Part shown: one piece after another, positions 7,396 through 16,589 of the stretch
How the letters are laid out: every line of letters starts with the position of its first letter
Numbering within the stretch: position 1 is the stretch's first letter
Assembly (NCBI GenBank): GCA_030830475.1
Contig: JAURMX010000001.1
Span: forward strand, 1-32,614
Reading direction: 5' to 3'
DNA length: 32,614 bases
Origin: Candidatus Nanopelagicales bacterium
Lineage (GTDB): Bacteria; Actinomycetota; Actinomycetes; Nanopelagicales; Nanopelagicaceae
Position numbers and translations under genes: made by a program
The notes under the pieces: model-generated
Databases searched by the model: none
Told to the model about the DNA's origin: nothing
Seen by the model: only the letters and a program-made list of their open reading frames with translations

Positions 7396-10300
7396 GTGTA
7401 TTTGAAGAGCATGACCCTGAAGGGCTTTAAGTCCTTCGCCTCACCCACCACGCTCAAATTTGAGCCCGGCATCACCTGCGTGGTCGGTCCAAATGGTTCA
7501 GGTAAGAGCAATGTGGTTGATGCTTTGTCCTGGGTCATGGGTGAACAAGGTGCAAAGAGTTTGCGTGGCGGCAAAATGGAGGATGTCATCTTTGCCGGCA
7601 CCTCGGGGCGCGCTCCCTTGGGTCGTGCTGAGGTCTCGGTAACCATCGACAATACAGATGGCGCGTTACCGATTGATTTCACAGAGGTGACGATCGCCCG
7701 AACCCTATTTAGAAATGGCCAGAGCGATTACCAGATAAATGGTGAGTCGGCCCGATTGCTTGATATTCAAGAGTTGCTTAGCGATAGCGGTATTGGTCGC
7801 GAGATGCATGTAATTGTTGGACAGGGACAGCTCGATGCGATTCTCACTGCGAATCCAGAGGAACGTCGTGGCTTCATTGAAGAAGCGGCGGGAATTCTGA
7901 AGCATCGCAAACGCAAAGAGAAAGCTTTAAGAAAATTAGATTCAATGCAGGGCAATATGGCTCGAGTTCAAGATTTAACAAATGAACTGCGACGCCAACT
8001 TAGACCACTCGGAAAGCAAGCGGAGGTCGCCAGAAAAGCAGCGGTAATCCAAGCTGATGTTCGCGATGCCAAACTTCGTATTCTGGCTGATGATTTAATC
8101 TCATTTAAATCAACACTTACCTCAGAGGTAGCGGATGAAACCGCACTACGTGAACGTCGCTCCATAGTTGAACAAGAGTTAGATAATTTGCGGAATCGAG
8201 AAGTAGAATTAGACCGAATCGCTGGAGTTGAAGGACCCCAACTAAACGCTGCGCAAGACAACTATTACAACCTAACCGCTCAGCGAGAGAAATTACGAGG
8301 AACCCAAAATCTGGCCTCAGAGCGGGCTAGATTTTTAGCAGAAGAGGCGGAAGAGGCCCGCGCACTGGGAAGAGATCCAGAGGCGCTTGATGCAGAGGCG
8401 CAGGGCTTACGGCAAGAGGAAAATGCTTTACAAAATTCACTAGAAAAAGCGCGAACTGATTTAAGTAGCACAACTGCCAATGTTGCAGATTTGGAAACCC
8501 GCTTGAAGCATGAAGATGACCGCGTAGCCGCAGCCCAGAGAGCGATCGCTGATTATCGAGAAGGCACCGCTAGACAAGAAGGCCATATCAAGAGTTTGCA
8601 ATCACGTATCGATGGAACTAAATCTGAGATTTCCCGTCTAGAAAAAGCCTTAGGCGAGGCTAATTCTCGAGTTGAAGAGGCCAAGAGGGATTTTGCCAGA
8701 TTAGAAAGTGAGGTCGCCGGCTTAGACGCGGGCGAGCTTGGACTAGATGCAGAGTTTGAAAAAGCAAAACAGCTCTTGAATAGTTCAAAATCTGTTCTGG
8801 ACAAGTTGCAAAGTGATTTATCACGTGCGGAGCGAGATAAGAGTGCAACTGAAGCAAAGGTTGACGCTCTGCGTCAGGCGACATTACATAAAGATGGCAG
8901 CGGTGCATTATTAACAAATACCCGCGGAATAGAGATTCGTGGCAGTGTTGCATCCTTAATTACCGTTGAACCAGGTTGGGAGAGTGCGGTATCTGCCGCA
9001 CTCGGCTCCATGGCAAATGCTTTGGTAGTTCAAGATGCTTCACAAGCAATCTCAGCTCTTGTCTATTTGAAATCTGAATTTGCTGGTAATGCTGATATTT
9101 TGTTTGTAACTGATGGAGATGCAGTTCAAGATTTAGACGCAAACTCTGGATTCACATCTCTAGCTAGCAAAGTTAGCTCTGCGACTTTGAACAACATAAT
9201 CCCTAGATTATTGGCGGGCTATGTTGCATCTGATTCGCTTAGCCAGGCACAAGAGATCATCAGCTCCAATAAAGGGTTGATCGCAGTTACCCGTGATGGA
9301 GATCTAGTTGGCAGAGGTCGCGCGAGCGGCGGATCATCGTCCAGATCTTCTTTGATTGAGATTACCGCGATGATTGAAAAGAGCGAGGTAGATCTACAGA
9401 AGTACTCTCATGAATGTGATCGAATTAAGTTTGAAATATCGACCGCTGAAAACAAAGTGCGGGCTGATCAAGCAAATTACGACCAAGCTCTAGCAAAATT
9501 AAATGAATCTGATGCTGCCATGGCAGGTTTGGCTGAGCAATTGGGGGCGGCGGGCCAAAGCGTTAGAGGTAGTACCGCTGAGGTAGAGCGTCTGGCTAAC
9601 TCGATCAATGAGCTCAAGCTGGCTATCCGAGCTGATGAAGAAGAGTTAGCGGTAGCGCAAAATGAGTTTGGCAAGAGCGAAGAACCGCATGAGCCTGATC
9701 TGGCTCAACTAGAGAATCTACGTGCCTCTGTTGCTACCGCCAGAGCGGTGGAGGTTGAGGCGCGTCTTGGACTACGCACCATCGAGGAGAGGGTGGCAGC
9801 TATTTCACAGCGCGCTGCTGCACTCGAACTTGCGGCGCGTAATGAAAGAGAGGCTGCGAGCAAGAGCATTGCTCGACGTGAAGCCCGCGCTAGAGGGGCG
9901 GTTACTGCTCAGGCAATCGCTGATGCAGCCTACGAAGCCTTAATACAGATTGAAAACTCAATCTCTCGGGCTAATTCAGAGCGGGAAAGATTGGAGATTT
10001 CACGTTCTAATCGTGATGGCGAGATTTTGGCAATCCGTGCTCAAGTTCGTGAGTTAACCACCGAACTAGATCAACTAACCTCAAGCGTGCACAGAGATGA
10101 GATTGCACGTGCTGAGCAGCGTTTGAGAATTGAGCAATTGGAAAGCAAAGCGATGGAGGAGTTTGGAGTTGACTCCCAGACTCTATTCAATGAGTACGGC
10201 CCAGATAAGGATGTCCCAACCTTTATTGAGGATGAAGTGGGAGATCTAATTCAAGGGGATTTCATTCCTTATGTTCGTGAGCAACAAGAGAAGCGCTTAG

Positions 10301-10941
10301 CAACTGCAGAACGCTCCTTGGCTCTGCTTGGAAAGATTAATCCTTTGGCTTTGGAAGAGTACTCATCGCTTGAAGAGAGATTGAAGTACCTTGCCGAACA
10401 GCTAGAGGATCTAAAGAAGTCTAAGAAAGATTTGTTGGACATCATTAAAGAGGTTGATGACAAAGTCCAAGAGATTTTTGAAGAGGCTTATCGTGATACA
10501 GCTAGAGAGTTTGAAAAGATATTTGCCCGCTTATTCCCAGGTGGCGAGGGTCGTTTAGTGCTGACTGATCCAAGCGATCTATTGAATTCCGGTGTTGATG
10601 TTGAGGCTAGGCCGCCTGGAAAGCGAATCAAGAGACTCTCTCTGCTATCCGGTGGTGAGCGATCATTGACCGCGGTTGCCTTATTGGTTGCTATTTTTAA
10701 AGCTCGTCCTAGCCCGTTTTATGTAATGGATGAGGTTGAGGCCGCTCTTGATGATGCAAACCTTGGTCGTCTTTTGGGCGTACTTGAGGAGTTAAGAAAA
10801 GATTCTCAGCTCATCATTATTACCCACCAGAAGCGCACGATGGAGATTGGCGATGCCTTGTATGGAGTAACTATGCGTGGCGATGGTGTTTCGGAAGTAA
10901 TCTCACAACGTTTGCGTGAGAATGAAACTGAATCTGTCTAA
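7396..10941 (+). CDS. smc: Chromosome segregation ATPase Smc
   Basis: Smc dimerises into long arms that, with ScpA and ScpB, compact and segregate chromosomes. The 1181-residue protein has the whole architecture. The N-terminal head carries Walker A GPNGSGKS at 31-38. A first coiled-coil arm spans roughly residues 170-495, followed by the hinge (about 500-645, with glycine-rich GRGRASGGSSSR at its end) and a returning arm to about 1010. The C-terminal head carries the ABC signature LSGGERSL near 1083 and Walker B FYVMDEVEAALDD near 1108. The start is GTG at 7396, giving the standard MYLKSMTLKGFKSFA N-terminus. It appears leaderless. ftsY follows after two bases, so they form one operon. Confidence 0.97.
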   Translation: MYLKSMTLKGFKSFASPTTLKFEPGITCVVGPNGSGKSNVVDALSWVMGEQGAKSLRGGKMEDVIFAGTSGRAPLGRAEVSVTIDNTDGALPIDFTEVTIARTLFRNGQSDYQINGESARLLDIQELLSDSGIGREMHVIVGQGQLDAILTANPEERRGFIEEAAGILKHRKRKEKALRKLDSMQGNMARVQDLTNELRRQLRPLGKQAEVARKAAVIQADVRDAKLRILADDLISFKSTLTSEVADETALRERRSIVEQELDNLRNREVELDRIAGVEGPQLNAAQDNYYNLTAQREKLRGTQNLASERARFLAEEAEEARALGRDPEALDAEAQGLRQEENALQNSLEKARTDLSSTTANVADLETRLKHEDDRVAAAQRAIADYREGTARQEGHIKSLQSRIDGTKSEISRLEKALGEANSRVEEAKRDFARLESEVAGLDAGELGLDAEFEKAKQLLNSSKSVLDKLQSDLSRAERDKSATEAKVDALRQATLHKDGSGALLTNTRGIEIRGSVASLITVEPGWESAVSAALGSMANALVVQDASQAISALVYLKSEFAGNADILFVTDGDAVQDLDANSGFTSLASKVSSATLNNIIPRLLAGYVASDSLSQAQEIISSNKGLIAVTRDGDLVGRGRASGGSSSRSSLIEITAMIEKSEVDLQKYSHECDRIKFEISTAENKVRADQANYDQALAKLNESDAAMAGLAEQLGAAGQSVRGSTAEVERLANSINELKLAIRADEEELAVAQNEFGKSEEPHEPDLAQLENLRASVATARAVEVEARLGLRTIEERVAAISQRAAALELAARNEREAASKSIARREARARGAVTAQAIADAAYEALIQIENSISRANSERERLEISRSNRDGEILAIRAQVRELTTELDQLTSSVHRDEIARAEQRLRIEQLESKAMEEFGVDSQTLFNEYGPDKDVPTFIEDEVGDLIQGDFIPYVREQQEKRLATAERSLALLGKINPLALEEYSSLEERLKYLAEQLEDLKKSKKDLLDIIKEVDDKVQEIFEEAYRDTAREFEKIFARLFPGGEGRLVLTDPSDLLNSGVDVEARPPGKRIKRLSLLSGGERSLTAVALLVAIFKARPSPFYVMDEVEAALDDANLGRLLGVLEELRKDSQLIIITHQKRTMEIGDALYGVTMRGDGVSEVISQRLRENETESV

Positions 10942-10943
10942 CA

Positions 10944-11780
10944 ATGGGATTGTTCGGCTCTTTTCTCTCTAAATTCTCCCGTAACCGCGCCTCTGTTGAG
11001 GACATTGAAGAGTTTCGCAAAATCCTCATTGAATCAGATTTGGGTGCTTCAGTTGCAGAAGAGATTGTGGATTTAGTAAAGAAGGAGAAGTCAGAAAATC
11101 TAGAGGCTGCAATTGCAGAGCGTATTAAATCTTTTTTGAGCTCTGAATCTAGAATGCTTAACCTACAAAAAGATGGATTAACAACAGTATTGGTTGTAGG
11201 CGTAAATGGAACTGGGAAGACTACAAGCACTGCAAAACTTGCCAATCTGTTAAATACCTCTGGATATAAAGTACTTTTAGTAGCTGCTGACACCTTTCGA
11301 GCAGCAGCGGTAGATCAATTGATAACTTGGGGCCAGCGTATTGGGGTGGATGTTGTACGAGGAGCGGAGAACTCAGACCCAGCTGCAGTTTGTTTTGATG
11401 GCGCTACCAAGGCCAAAAATGAAGGTTACGATGTTTTACTCATCGATACTGCTGGCAGATTGCATACCAAGAGCAATTTGATGGATGAACTAGGAAAGGT
11501 TCGGCGAGTAATAGAGAAAGTTACGCCGGTAAATGAGGTTTTATTTGTTTTAGATGGAACAACCGGACAAAATGGAATAGCCCAAGCTCGGGTCTTCTCC
11601 GAGAGTGTTGCGCTCACGGGCATGATCGTCACCAAGGTGGATGGATCGACAAAGGGTGGAATTGCTTTAGCAACTGAGCGGGTGTTGGCCCTGCCGCTGA
11701 AGTATGTCGGGGTTGGGGAAGGGGTAGGGGATCTGAAGGCTTTTGACCCCGATTCCTACATCGCAGAGCTACTCAGCTGA
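10944..11780 (+). CDS. ftsY: Signal recognition particle receptor FtsY (short form)
   Basis: FtsY is the membrane-associated GTPase that docks the signal recognition particle carrying ribosomes making membrane proteins. The protein has the NG domain only: a helical N region (about residues 1-75), then the GTPase with GVNGTGKTT at 86-94, DTFRAAAVDQ, DTAGRLHT and TKVDGSTKGG. At 278 residues it lacks the acidic A domain or N-terminal membrane segment found in longer homologues such as those of mycobacteria. Membrane contact would rest on the short basic N-terminus (MGLFGSFLSKFSRNR). The ATG is two bases after the smc stop and has no clear ribosome-binding site, suggesting coupled translation. 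Confidence 0.96.
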   Translation: MGLFGSFLSKFSRNRASVEDIEEFRKILIESDLGASVAEEIVDLVKKEKSENLEAAIAERIKSFLSSESRMLNLQKDGLTTVLVVGVNGTGKTTSTAKLANLLNTSGYKVLLVAADTFRAAAVDQLITWGQRIGVDVVRGAENSDPAAVCFDGATKAKNEGYDVLLIDTAGRLHTKSNLMDELGKVRRVIEKVTPVNEVLFVLDGTTGQNGIAQARVFSESVALTGMIVTKVDGSTKGGIALATERVLALPLKYVGVGEGVGDLKAFDPDSYIAELLS

Positions 11781-11794
11781 TTTTTTACACTTCT

Positions 11795-11830
11795 GTAACA
11801 AGCCCGGCATAACTGTCACCAAATTGAAAT
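11795..11830 (+). promoter_or_regulatory. Possible GlnR-type nitrogen-control sites upstream of amtB
   Basis: GTCAC (11815-11819), six bases, then GAAAT (11826-11830) fits the GlnR pair GTnAC-n6-GAAAC with one mismatch. A weaker copy, GTAAC (11795-11799), six bases, GGCAT (11806-11810), lies 20 bases upstream; canonical spacing would be 22. GlnR controls amtB-glnB in several actinobacteria, so the location fits. The match is imperfect, and no GlnR gene is in the window. This sequence lies in the 142-base ftsY-amtB gap. Confidence 0.4.
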
Positions 11831-11908
11831 CTATGTGGGGCCCGATTCGTAACACGTAAGGGGCACCCTCCTCCCATTCTCAATGGAGAGAACTACCGAC
11901 AATTTGGT
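11818..11908. repeat. Widely spaced 9-bp inverted repeat in the amtB upstream region
   Basis: ACCAAATTG (11818-11826) is matched exactly in inverse orientation by CAATTTGGT (11900-11908), separated by 73 bases and ending 14 bases before the amtB start. A smaller imperfect hairpin (11871-11889, CTCCCATT/AATGGAG) lies between. The arms could pair in a long leader or act as two protein sites; chance cannot be excluded. Confidence 0.35.
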
Positions 11909-11922
11909 ATTGGGAGATTGAA

Positions 11923-13562
<1,640 letters not shown>

Positions 13563-13579
13563 TTTCAATTAGTTATCTG

Positions 13580-13617
13580 AAAAATGGGCGCAGAGCCAGG
13601 TTTCTGCGCCCATTTTT
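13580..13617 (+). terminator. Strong rho-independent terminator of amtB-glnK
   Basis: A perfect 15-bp stem (arms 13580-13594 and 13603-13617) with core TGGGCGCAGA/TCTGCGCCCA, an eight-base loop GCCAGGTT, and a terminal run of five T. The left arm starts with five A, so it could also act on the minus strand. It lies 17 bases after the glnK stop. Confidence 0.92.
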
Positions 13618-13636
13618 CTTAAGCACACCGCTTTAG

Positions 13637-13649
13637 TAGGCTTGCGGCC
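13637..13649 (+). promoter_or_regulatory. Candidate leaderless promoter of ffh
   Basis: TAGGCT (13637-13642) matches TANNNT and is followed by seven bases before the ffh ATG at 13650. No ribosome-binding site is present. It lies just behind the glnK terminator, where a new transcription unit must start. Confidence 0.6.
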
Positions 13650-15113
13650 ATGTTTGAAATGCTTAGCAACAAGTTCTCCGAAGTATTTGGTGCTTTGCGT
13701 AACAAAGGCCGAATTACCGAATCAGATATTGATGACGCCGCTCAGGAGCTCCAAAACGCTCTGCTAGAGGCCGATGTGGCGCTCTCCGTGGTTGAAAACT
13801 TCGTAAAGCGGGTTACAGAAAAATCCCTCACCGCACTTCCAGAGTTAAGAAAGTCAACAAATCAATCCCAAGAGATCTACTCCATAATTAACGCGGAGTT
13901 AATTGAGATCTTAGGTGGAGCAGCCCGGCGTATAAGATTTGCAAAGAATCCACCTACGGTAATCATGCTTGCGGGTTTGCAGGGTTCGGGAAAGACTACC
14001 CTTGCCGGCAAGTTAGCAAGTTTCTTGAAACAAGATGGAAATACACCCTTACTTGTCGCTGCTGATTTACAGAGACCAAACGCGGTAACCCAACTTTCAG
14101 TTTTGGCTGAAGCCCTAAAAATTCCAGTTTTCGCACCTGAGCCTGGAAATGGTTTTGGAGATCCAGTAAAGGTTTCGCGAGATGCCATTACCTTTGCAAA
14201 GGAAAAACTTTACAACGTAGTAATCATTGATACCGCTGGACGACTTGGCGTTGATGAAGAGTTGATGGCACAAGCTCGTGACATTAAAGCTGCGGTAAAT
14301 CCAGATGAAACTTTATTTGTTGTCGACGCAATGATTGGTCAAGATGCGGTACGTACCGCTCAGGCATTTGAATCAGGGGTTGGTTTTGACGCCGTTGTTC
14401 TTACCAAGCTAGATGGAGATGCAAAAGGAGGTGCGGCGTTATCTATCGCAGAGTTGTCCGGCAAACCAATTCTCTTTGTATCTAATGGAGAAAAGCTCTC
14501 TGATTTTGATTACTTCTACCCAGATCGTATGGCCTCAAGAATTTTGGGCATGGGCGATATCCAAACCTTGGCTGAGCAAGCTAAAAAAGCCATCGATGGG
14601 GAAAGTGCGAAAAGGCTCGAGGAGAAGTTTGTATCAGGAGAGGATTTCACCTTCGAAGATTTTCTTGAACAACTTCAGGCCATGAAAAAAATGGGCTCGG
14701 TGACAAAGTTATTGGGAATGTTGCCCGGAGCAAACAATGCTGCGATGAAAAAACAGATTGATTCTCTTGATGACAAGGAGTTAGTGCGTACTCAAGCAAT
14801 TGTGCAATCTATGACACCGCAAGAGCGACAAAATCCGAAACTTTTAAATGGTTCAAGGCGCGCTCGAATTGCGAAGGGCAGTGGCAGAACTGTTACTGAA
14901 GTTAACTCCTTGGTCGATCGTTTTGCCGCCGCTCAAAAGATGATGAAACAGATGCGCTCTGGTGGTGGTATGCCAAAGGGGATGGCTTTGCCGCAAGGCA
15001 TGGCCTTGCCGGCTGGAGTGCCTTCAGGAGTTGGTGGTGGAAAACCCCAAAACCCCAAGAAAAAATCTCGTTCGGGAAATCCAGCAAAGCGAGCAGCTCA
15101 AGAGGGGCGCTGA
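13650..15113 (+). CDS. ffh: Signal recognition particle protein Ffh
   Basis: Ffh binds 4.5S RNA and signal sequences and delivers ribosomes to FtsY. The 487-residue protein has an N domain (to about residue 95). The GTPase follows, with GLQGSGKTT at 109-117, DLQRPNAVTQL, DTAGRLG and TKLDGDAKGG. The methionine-rich M domain (about 300-440, including a KMGSVTKLLGMLPG segment and SRRARIAKGSG) binds RNA and signal peptides. The C-terminal tail is rich in Met, Gly, Pro and basic residues (GGMPKGMALPQGMALPAG). The start is ATG at 13650, giving MFEMLSNKFSEVF. Ffh and FtsY are both in the window, two transcription units apart. Confidence 0.97.
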   Translation: MFEMLSNKFSEVFGALRNKGRITESDIDDAAQELQNALLEADVALSVVENFVKRVTEKSLTALPELRKSTNQSQEIYSIINAELIEILGGAARRIRFAKNPPTVIMLAGLQGSGKTTLAGKLASFLKQDGNTPLLVAADLQRPNAVTQLSVLAEALKIPVFAPEPGNGFGDPVKVSRDAITFAKEKLYNVVIIDTAGRLGVDEELMAQARDIKAAVNPDETLFVVDAMIGQDAVRTAQAFESGVGFDAVVLTKLDGDAKGGAALSIAELSGKPILFVSNGEKLSDFDYFYPDRMASRILGMGDIQTLAEQAKKAIDGESAKRLEEKFVSGEDFTFEDFLEQLQAMKKMGSVTKLLGMLPGANNAAMKKQIDSLDDKELVRTQAIVQSMTPQERQNPKLLNGSRRARIAKGSGRTVTEVNSLVDRFAAAQKMMKQMRSGGGMPKGMALPQGMALPAGVPSGVGGGKPQNPKKKSRSGNPAKRAAQEGR

Positions 15114-15161
15114 AGCTGAATTGGGCATATCTGAGTCGGCATGGCAATATTGGCCTCCTGT

Positions 15162-15183
15162 TCAAGAGCCCTCTACCTCTTGA
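15162..15183. repeat. Perfect 7-bp hairpin between ffh and rpsP
   Basis: TCAAGAG (15162-15168) and CTCTTGA (15177-15183) are exact inverse copies around an eight-base loop. No T-run follows, so it is at best a weak terminator or RNA-end stabiliser for ffh. The rest of the 165-base gap (15114-15278) holds the rpsP promoter candidate and nothing else recognisable. Confidence 0.4.
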
Positions 15184-15213
15184 CCGGCAACCATTAACCA
15201 GAATTGATGGAAA

Positions 15214-15269
15214 TTCACCTGGCATCCCACTCGGGTTAGATTGCATCATTCGAACGATTATGCAAGGAG
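15214..15269 (+). promoter_or_regulatory. Candidate promoter and leader of the rpsP operon
   Basis: TTCACC (15214-15219) and TAGATT (15237-15242) are spaced by 17 bases. Initiation near 15249 would leave about 30 bases of leader with AAGGAG at 15264-15269, nine bases before the GTG start. TTGCAT (15241-15246) and ATGCAA (15260-15265) form an inverted repeat straddling the predicted initiation point, which could be an operator. Confidence 0.55.
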
Positions 15270-15278
15270 AAAGCCTTC

Positions 15279-15824
15279 GTGGCCGTAAAGATTAGATTGG
15301 TACGTCTTGGAAAGATCCGTACCCCGCACTACCGCATTGTTGTCGCTGATTCCCGCAAAGCACGCAATGGTCTAAAGATTGAAGAGATTGGTCGTTACTC
15401 ACCAGCCTCTGAGCCATCTTTGATTCAAGTTAACTCAGAGCGTGCACAACACTGGTTGAAGAGTGGTGCGCAGCCAACCGAAGCTGTAGAGGCGATTTTG
15501 AAGGTAACCGGTGATTGGCAGAAGTTCAAAGGAATCGCAGGAGCAGAGGGAACACTGAAGTCCCTTCCAGCTCGTGCTGATAAGCGTGCCGCTTATGAAG
15601 CAGCTGTAAAAGCAGCGATGAATGAGCCAAAAGATGGTGCAACCACCATGAAGAAACGTGCTGCAGAAAAATTAGCTGCTAAGTCAGCGCCAGTAGAAGA
15701 GAGCGCAGTTGCAGAGACTGCACCTGCAGAAGCTGTTTCCACCGAAGAAGTTGTTGCTGAGACACCAGTTGAAGCTGCGCCAGCGGCAGAGGCTGAAGCT
15801 CCAGCAGAAACAGCTGCAGAGTAA
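15279..15824 (+). CDS. rpsP: Small ribosomal subunit protein bS16 with long acidic tail
   Basis: S16 is an early assembly protein of the 30S subunit. The conserved domain fills about the first 85 residues ([39 protein letters not shown]). The 181-residue protein continues into a basic linker (about 105-130) and then a tail of nearly only A, E, P, V, S and T (about 131-181). Tails of this kind are known in actinobacterial S16, but this one is long: the protein is about twice the length of the bare domain. The GTG start has a clear AAGGAG site. khpA starts six bases after the stop, the conserved rpsP-khpA-rimM-trmD order. Confidence 0.96.
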   Translation: MAVKIRLVRLGKIRTPHYRIVVADSRKARNGLKIEEIGRYSPASEPSLIQVNSERAQHWLKSGAQPTEAVEAILKVTGDWQKFKGIAGAEGTLKSLPARADKRAAYEAAVKAAMNEPKDGATTMKKRAAEKLAAKSAPVEESAVAETAPAEAVSTEEVVAETPVEAAPAAEAEAPAETAAE

Positions 15825-15830
15825 TCAACT

Positions 15831-16073
15831 GTGATGATCGACGAAGCTTTAGAGCATCTCGTTAAGGGAATCGTTGATAACCCTGAAGAGGTAGCCATCT
15901 CTGAAAAAGAGGGAAGACGTGGCACAACTCTTGAGGTGCGGGTTCATCCAGAGGATATTGGCAAGGTGATTGGTAGAAATGGTCGCACCGCTAAAGCGTT
16001 GCGCACCGTTGTCTCAGCATTAGCCGGACGCAGTGTTCGGGTTGATTTAATTGAGGCGGATGAAGCGCGTTAA
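15831..16073 (+). CDS. khpA: KH-domain RNA-binding protein KhpA
   Basis: An 80-residue protein consisting of one KH domain, with the RNA-contacting GxxG loop as GRNG (residues 48-51) inside IGKVIGRNGRTAKALR. KhpA proteins bind RNA, often with KhpB, and affect ribosome maturation and cell-envelope growth. The start may be GTG 15831 or ATG 15834; the two differ by one residue and the sequence does not decide. No clear ribosome-binding site is present, so translation is probably coupled to rpsP. A hairpin overlaps its stop codon. Confidence 0.93.
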   Translation: MMIDEALEHLVKGIVDNPEEVAISEKEGRRGTTLEVRVHPEDIGKVIGRNGRTAKALRTVVSALAGRSVRVDLIEADEAR

Positions 16074-16090
16074 CAGCGCTTTTTTCTTTT
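16063..16090 (+). terminator. Weak terminator or attenuator between khpA and rimM
   Basis: AAGCGC (16063-16068) and GCGCTT (16076-16081) form a 6-bp stem with loop GTTAACA, followed by the T-rich TTTTCTTTT. The left arm is the end of khpA including its last codons. The rimM TTG start lies at the end of the T-run. It would reduce read-through into rimM-trmD rather than fully stop it. Confidence 0.5.
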
Positions 16091-16589
16091 GTTACTAGTC
16101 GTAGGACGTATCGGCCGCGCACATGGAGTGCGCGGCGAAGCTACGATTGAAATCCGAACTGATAATCCCGAGGCCCGTTTTTTTGTCGGTGCAAAGTTGC
16201 AGACCGATCCAAAGGAAAAGGGTCCTTTAATAATTCGAGAGGCAAAAGTTCACAACGGGACTCTTTTATTGGCTTTTGAAGGCGTAGCAGATCGCACTGC
16301 GGTAGAAAAATTGCGCAATGTCTTGTTGATGTCGGATGTTGATCCAAAAGAATCAAATATCTCCGAAGATGATTTCCATATCTCTCAAATACTCGAATGC
16401 ATAGTGATTGATGAATCTGGAAGAGAGTGGGGCAAGGTGGTTGATGTTCTTCAGCTACCAGCGCAAGACACTCTAGTTGTCGAACATGGAGGTAAAGAAG
16501 TACTGGTGCCTTTCGTTAAAGCTTATGTTCCAGAAGTAGATATTGACGCAAAGCGATTAACCATCATTAATTTTGCGGGTCTGCTATGA
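16089..16589 (+). CDS. rimM: Ribosome maturation factor RimM
   Basis: RimM assists maturation of the 30S head domain around S19. The 166-residue protein has the N-terminal barrel with VVGRIGRAHGVRGE and EIRTDNPEARF, then a C-terminal PRC-barrel (about residues 95-166, including LPAQDTLVVEHGGKEVLVPF). The start is TTG at 16089, giving MLLVVGR, which aligns with mycobacterial MELVVGR. No ATG or GTG would serve. No ribosome-binding site is present; the start codon sits in the T-run of a hairpin. The stop overlaps the trmD start (ATGA). Confidence 0.93.
   Translation: MLLVVGRIGRAHGVRGEATIEIRTDNPEARFFVGAKLQTDPKEKGPLIIREAKVHNGTLLLAFEGVADRTAVEKLRNVLLMSDVDPKESNISEDDFHISQILECIVIDESGREWGKVVDVLQLPAQDTLVVEHGGKEVLVPFVKAYVPEVDIDAKRLTIINFAGLL

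Noticed and set aside
8660-9142. Minus-strand ORFs inside smc
   Set aside because: They are frame shadows of the Smc arm and hinge coding sequence, low-complexity and without start signals.
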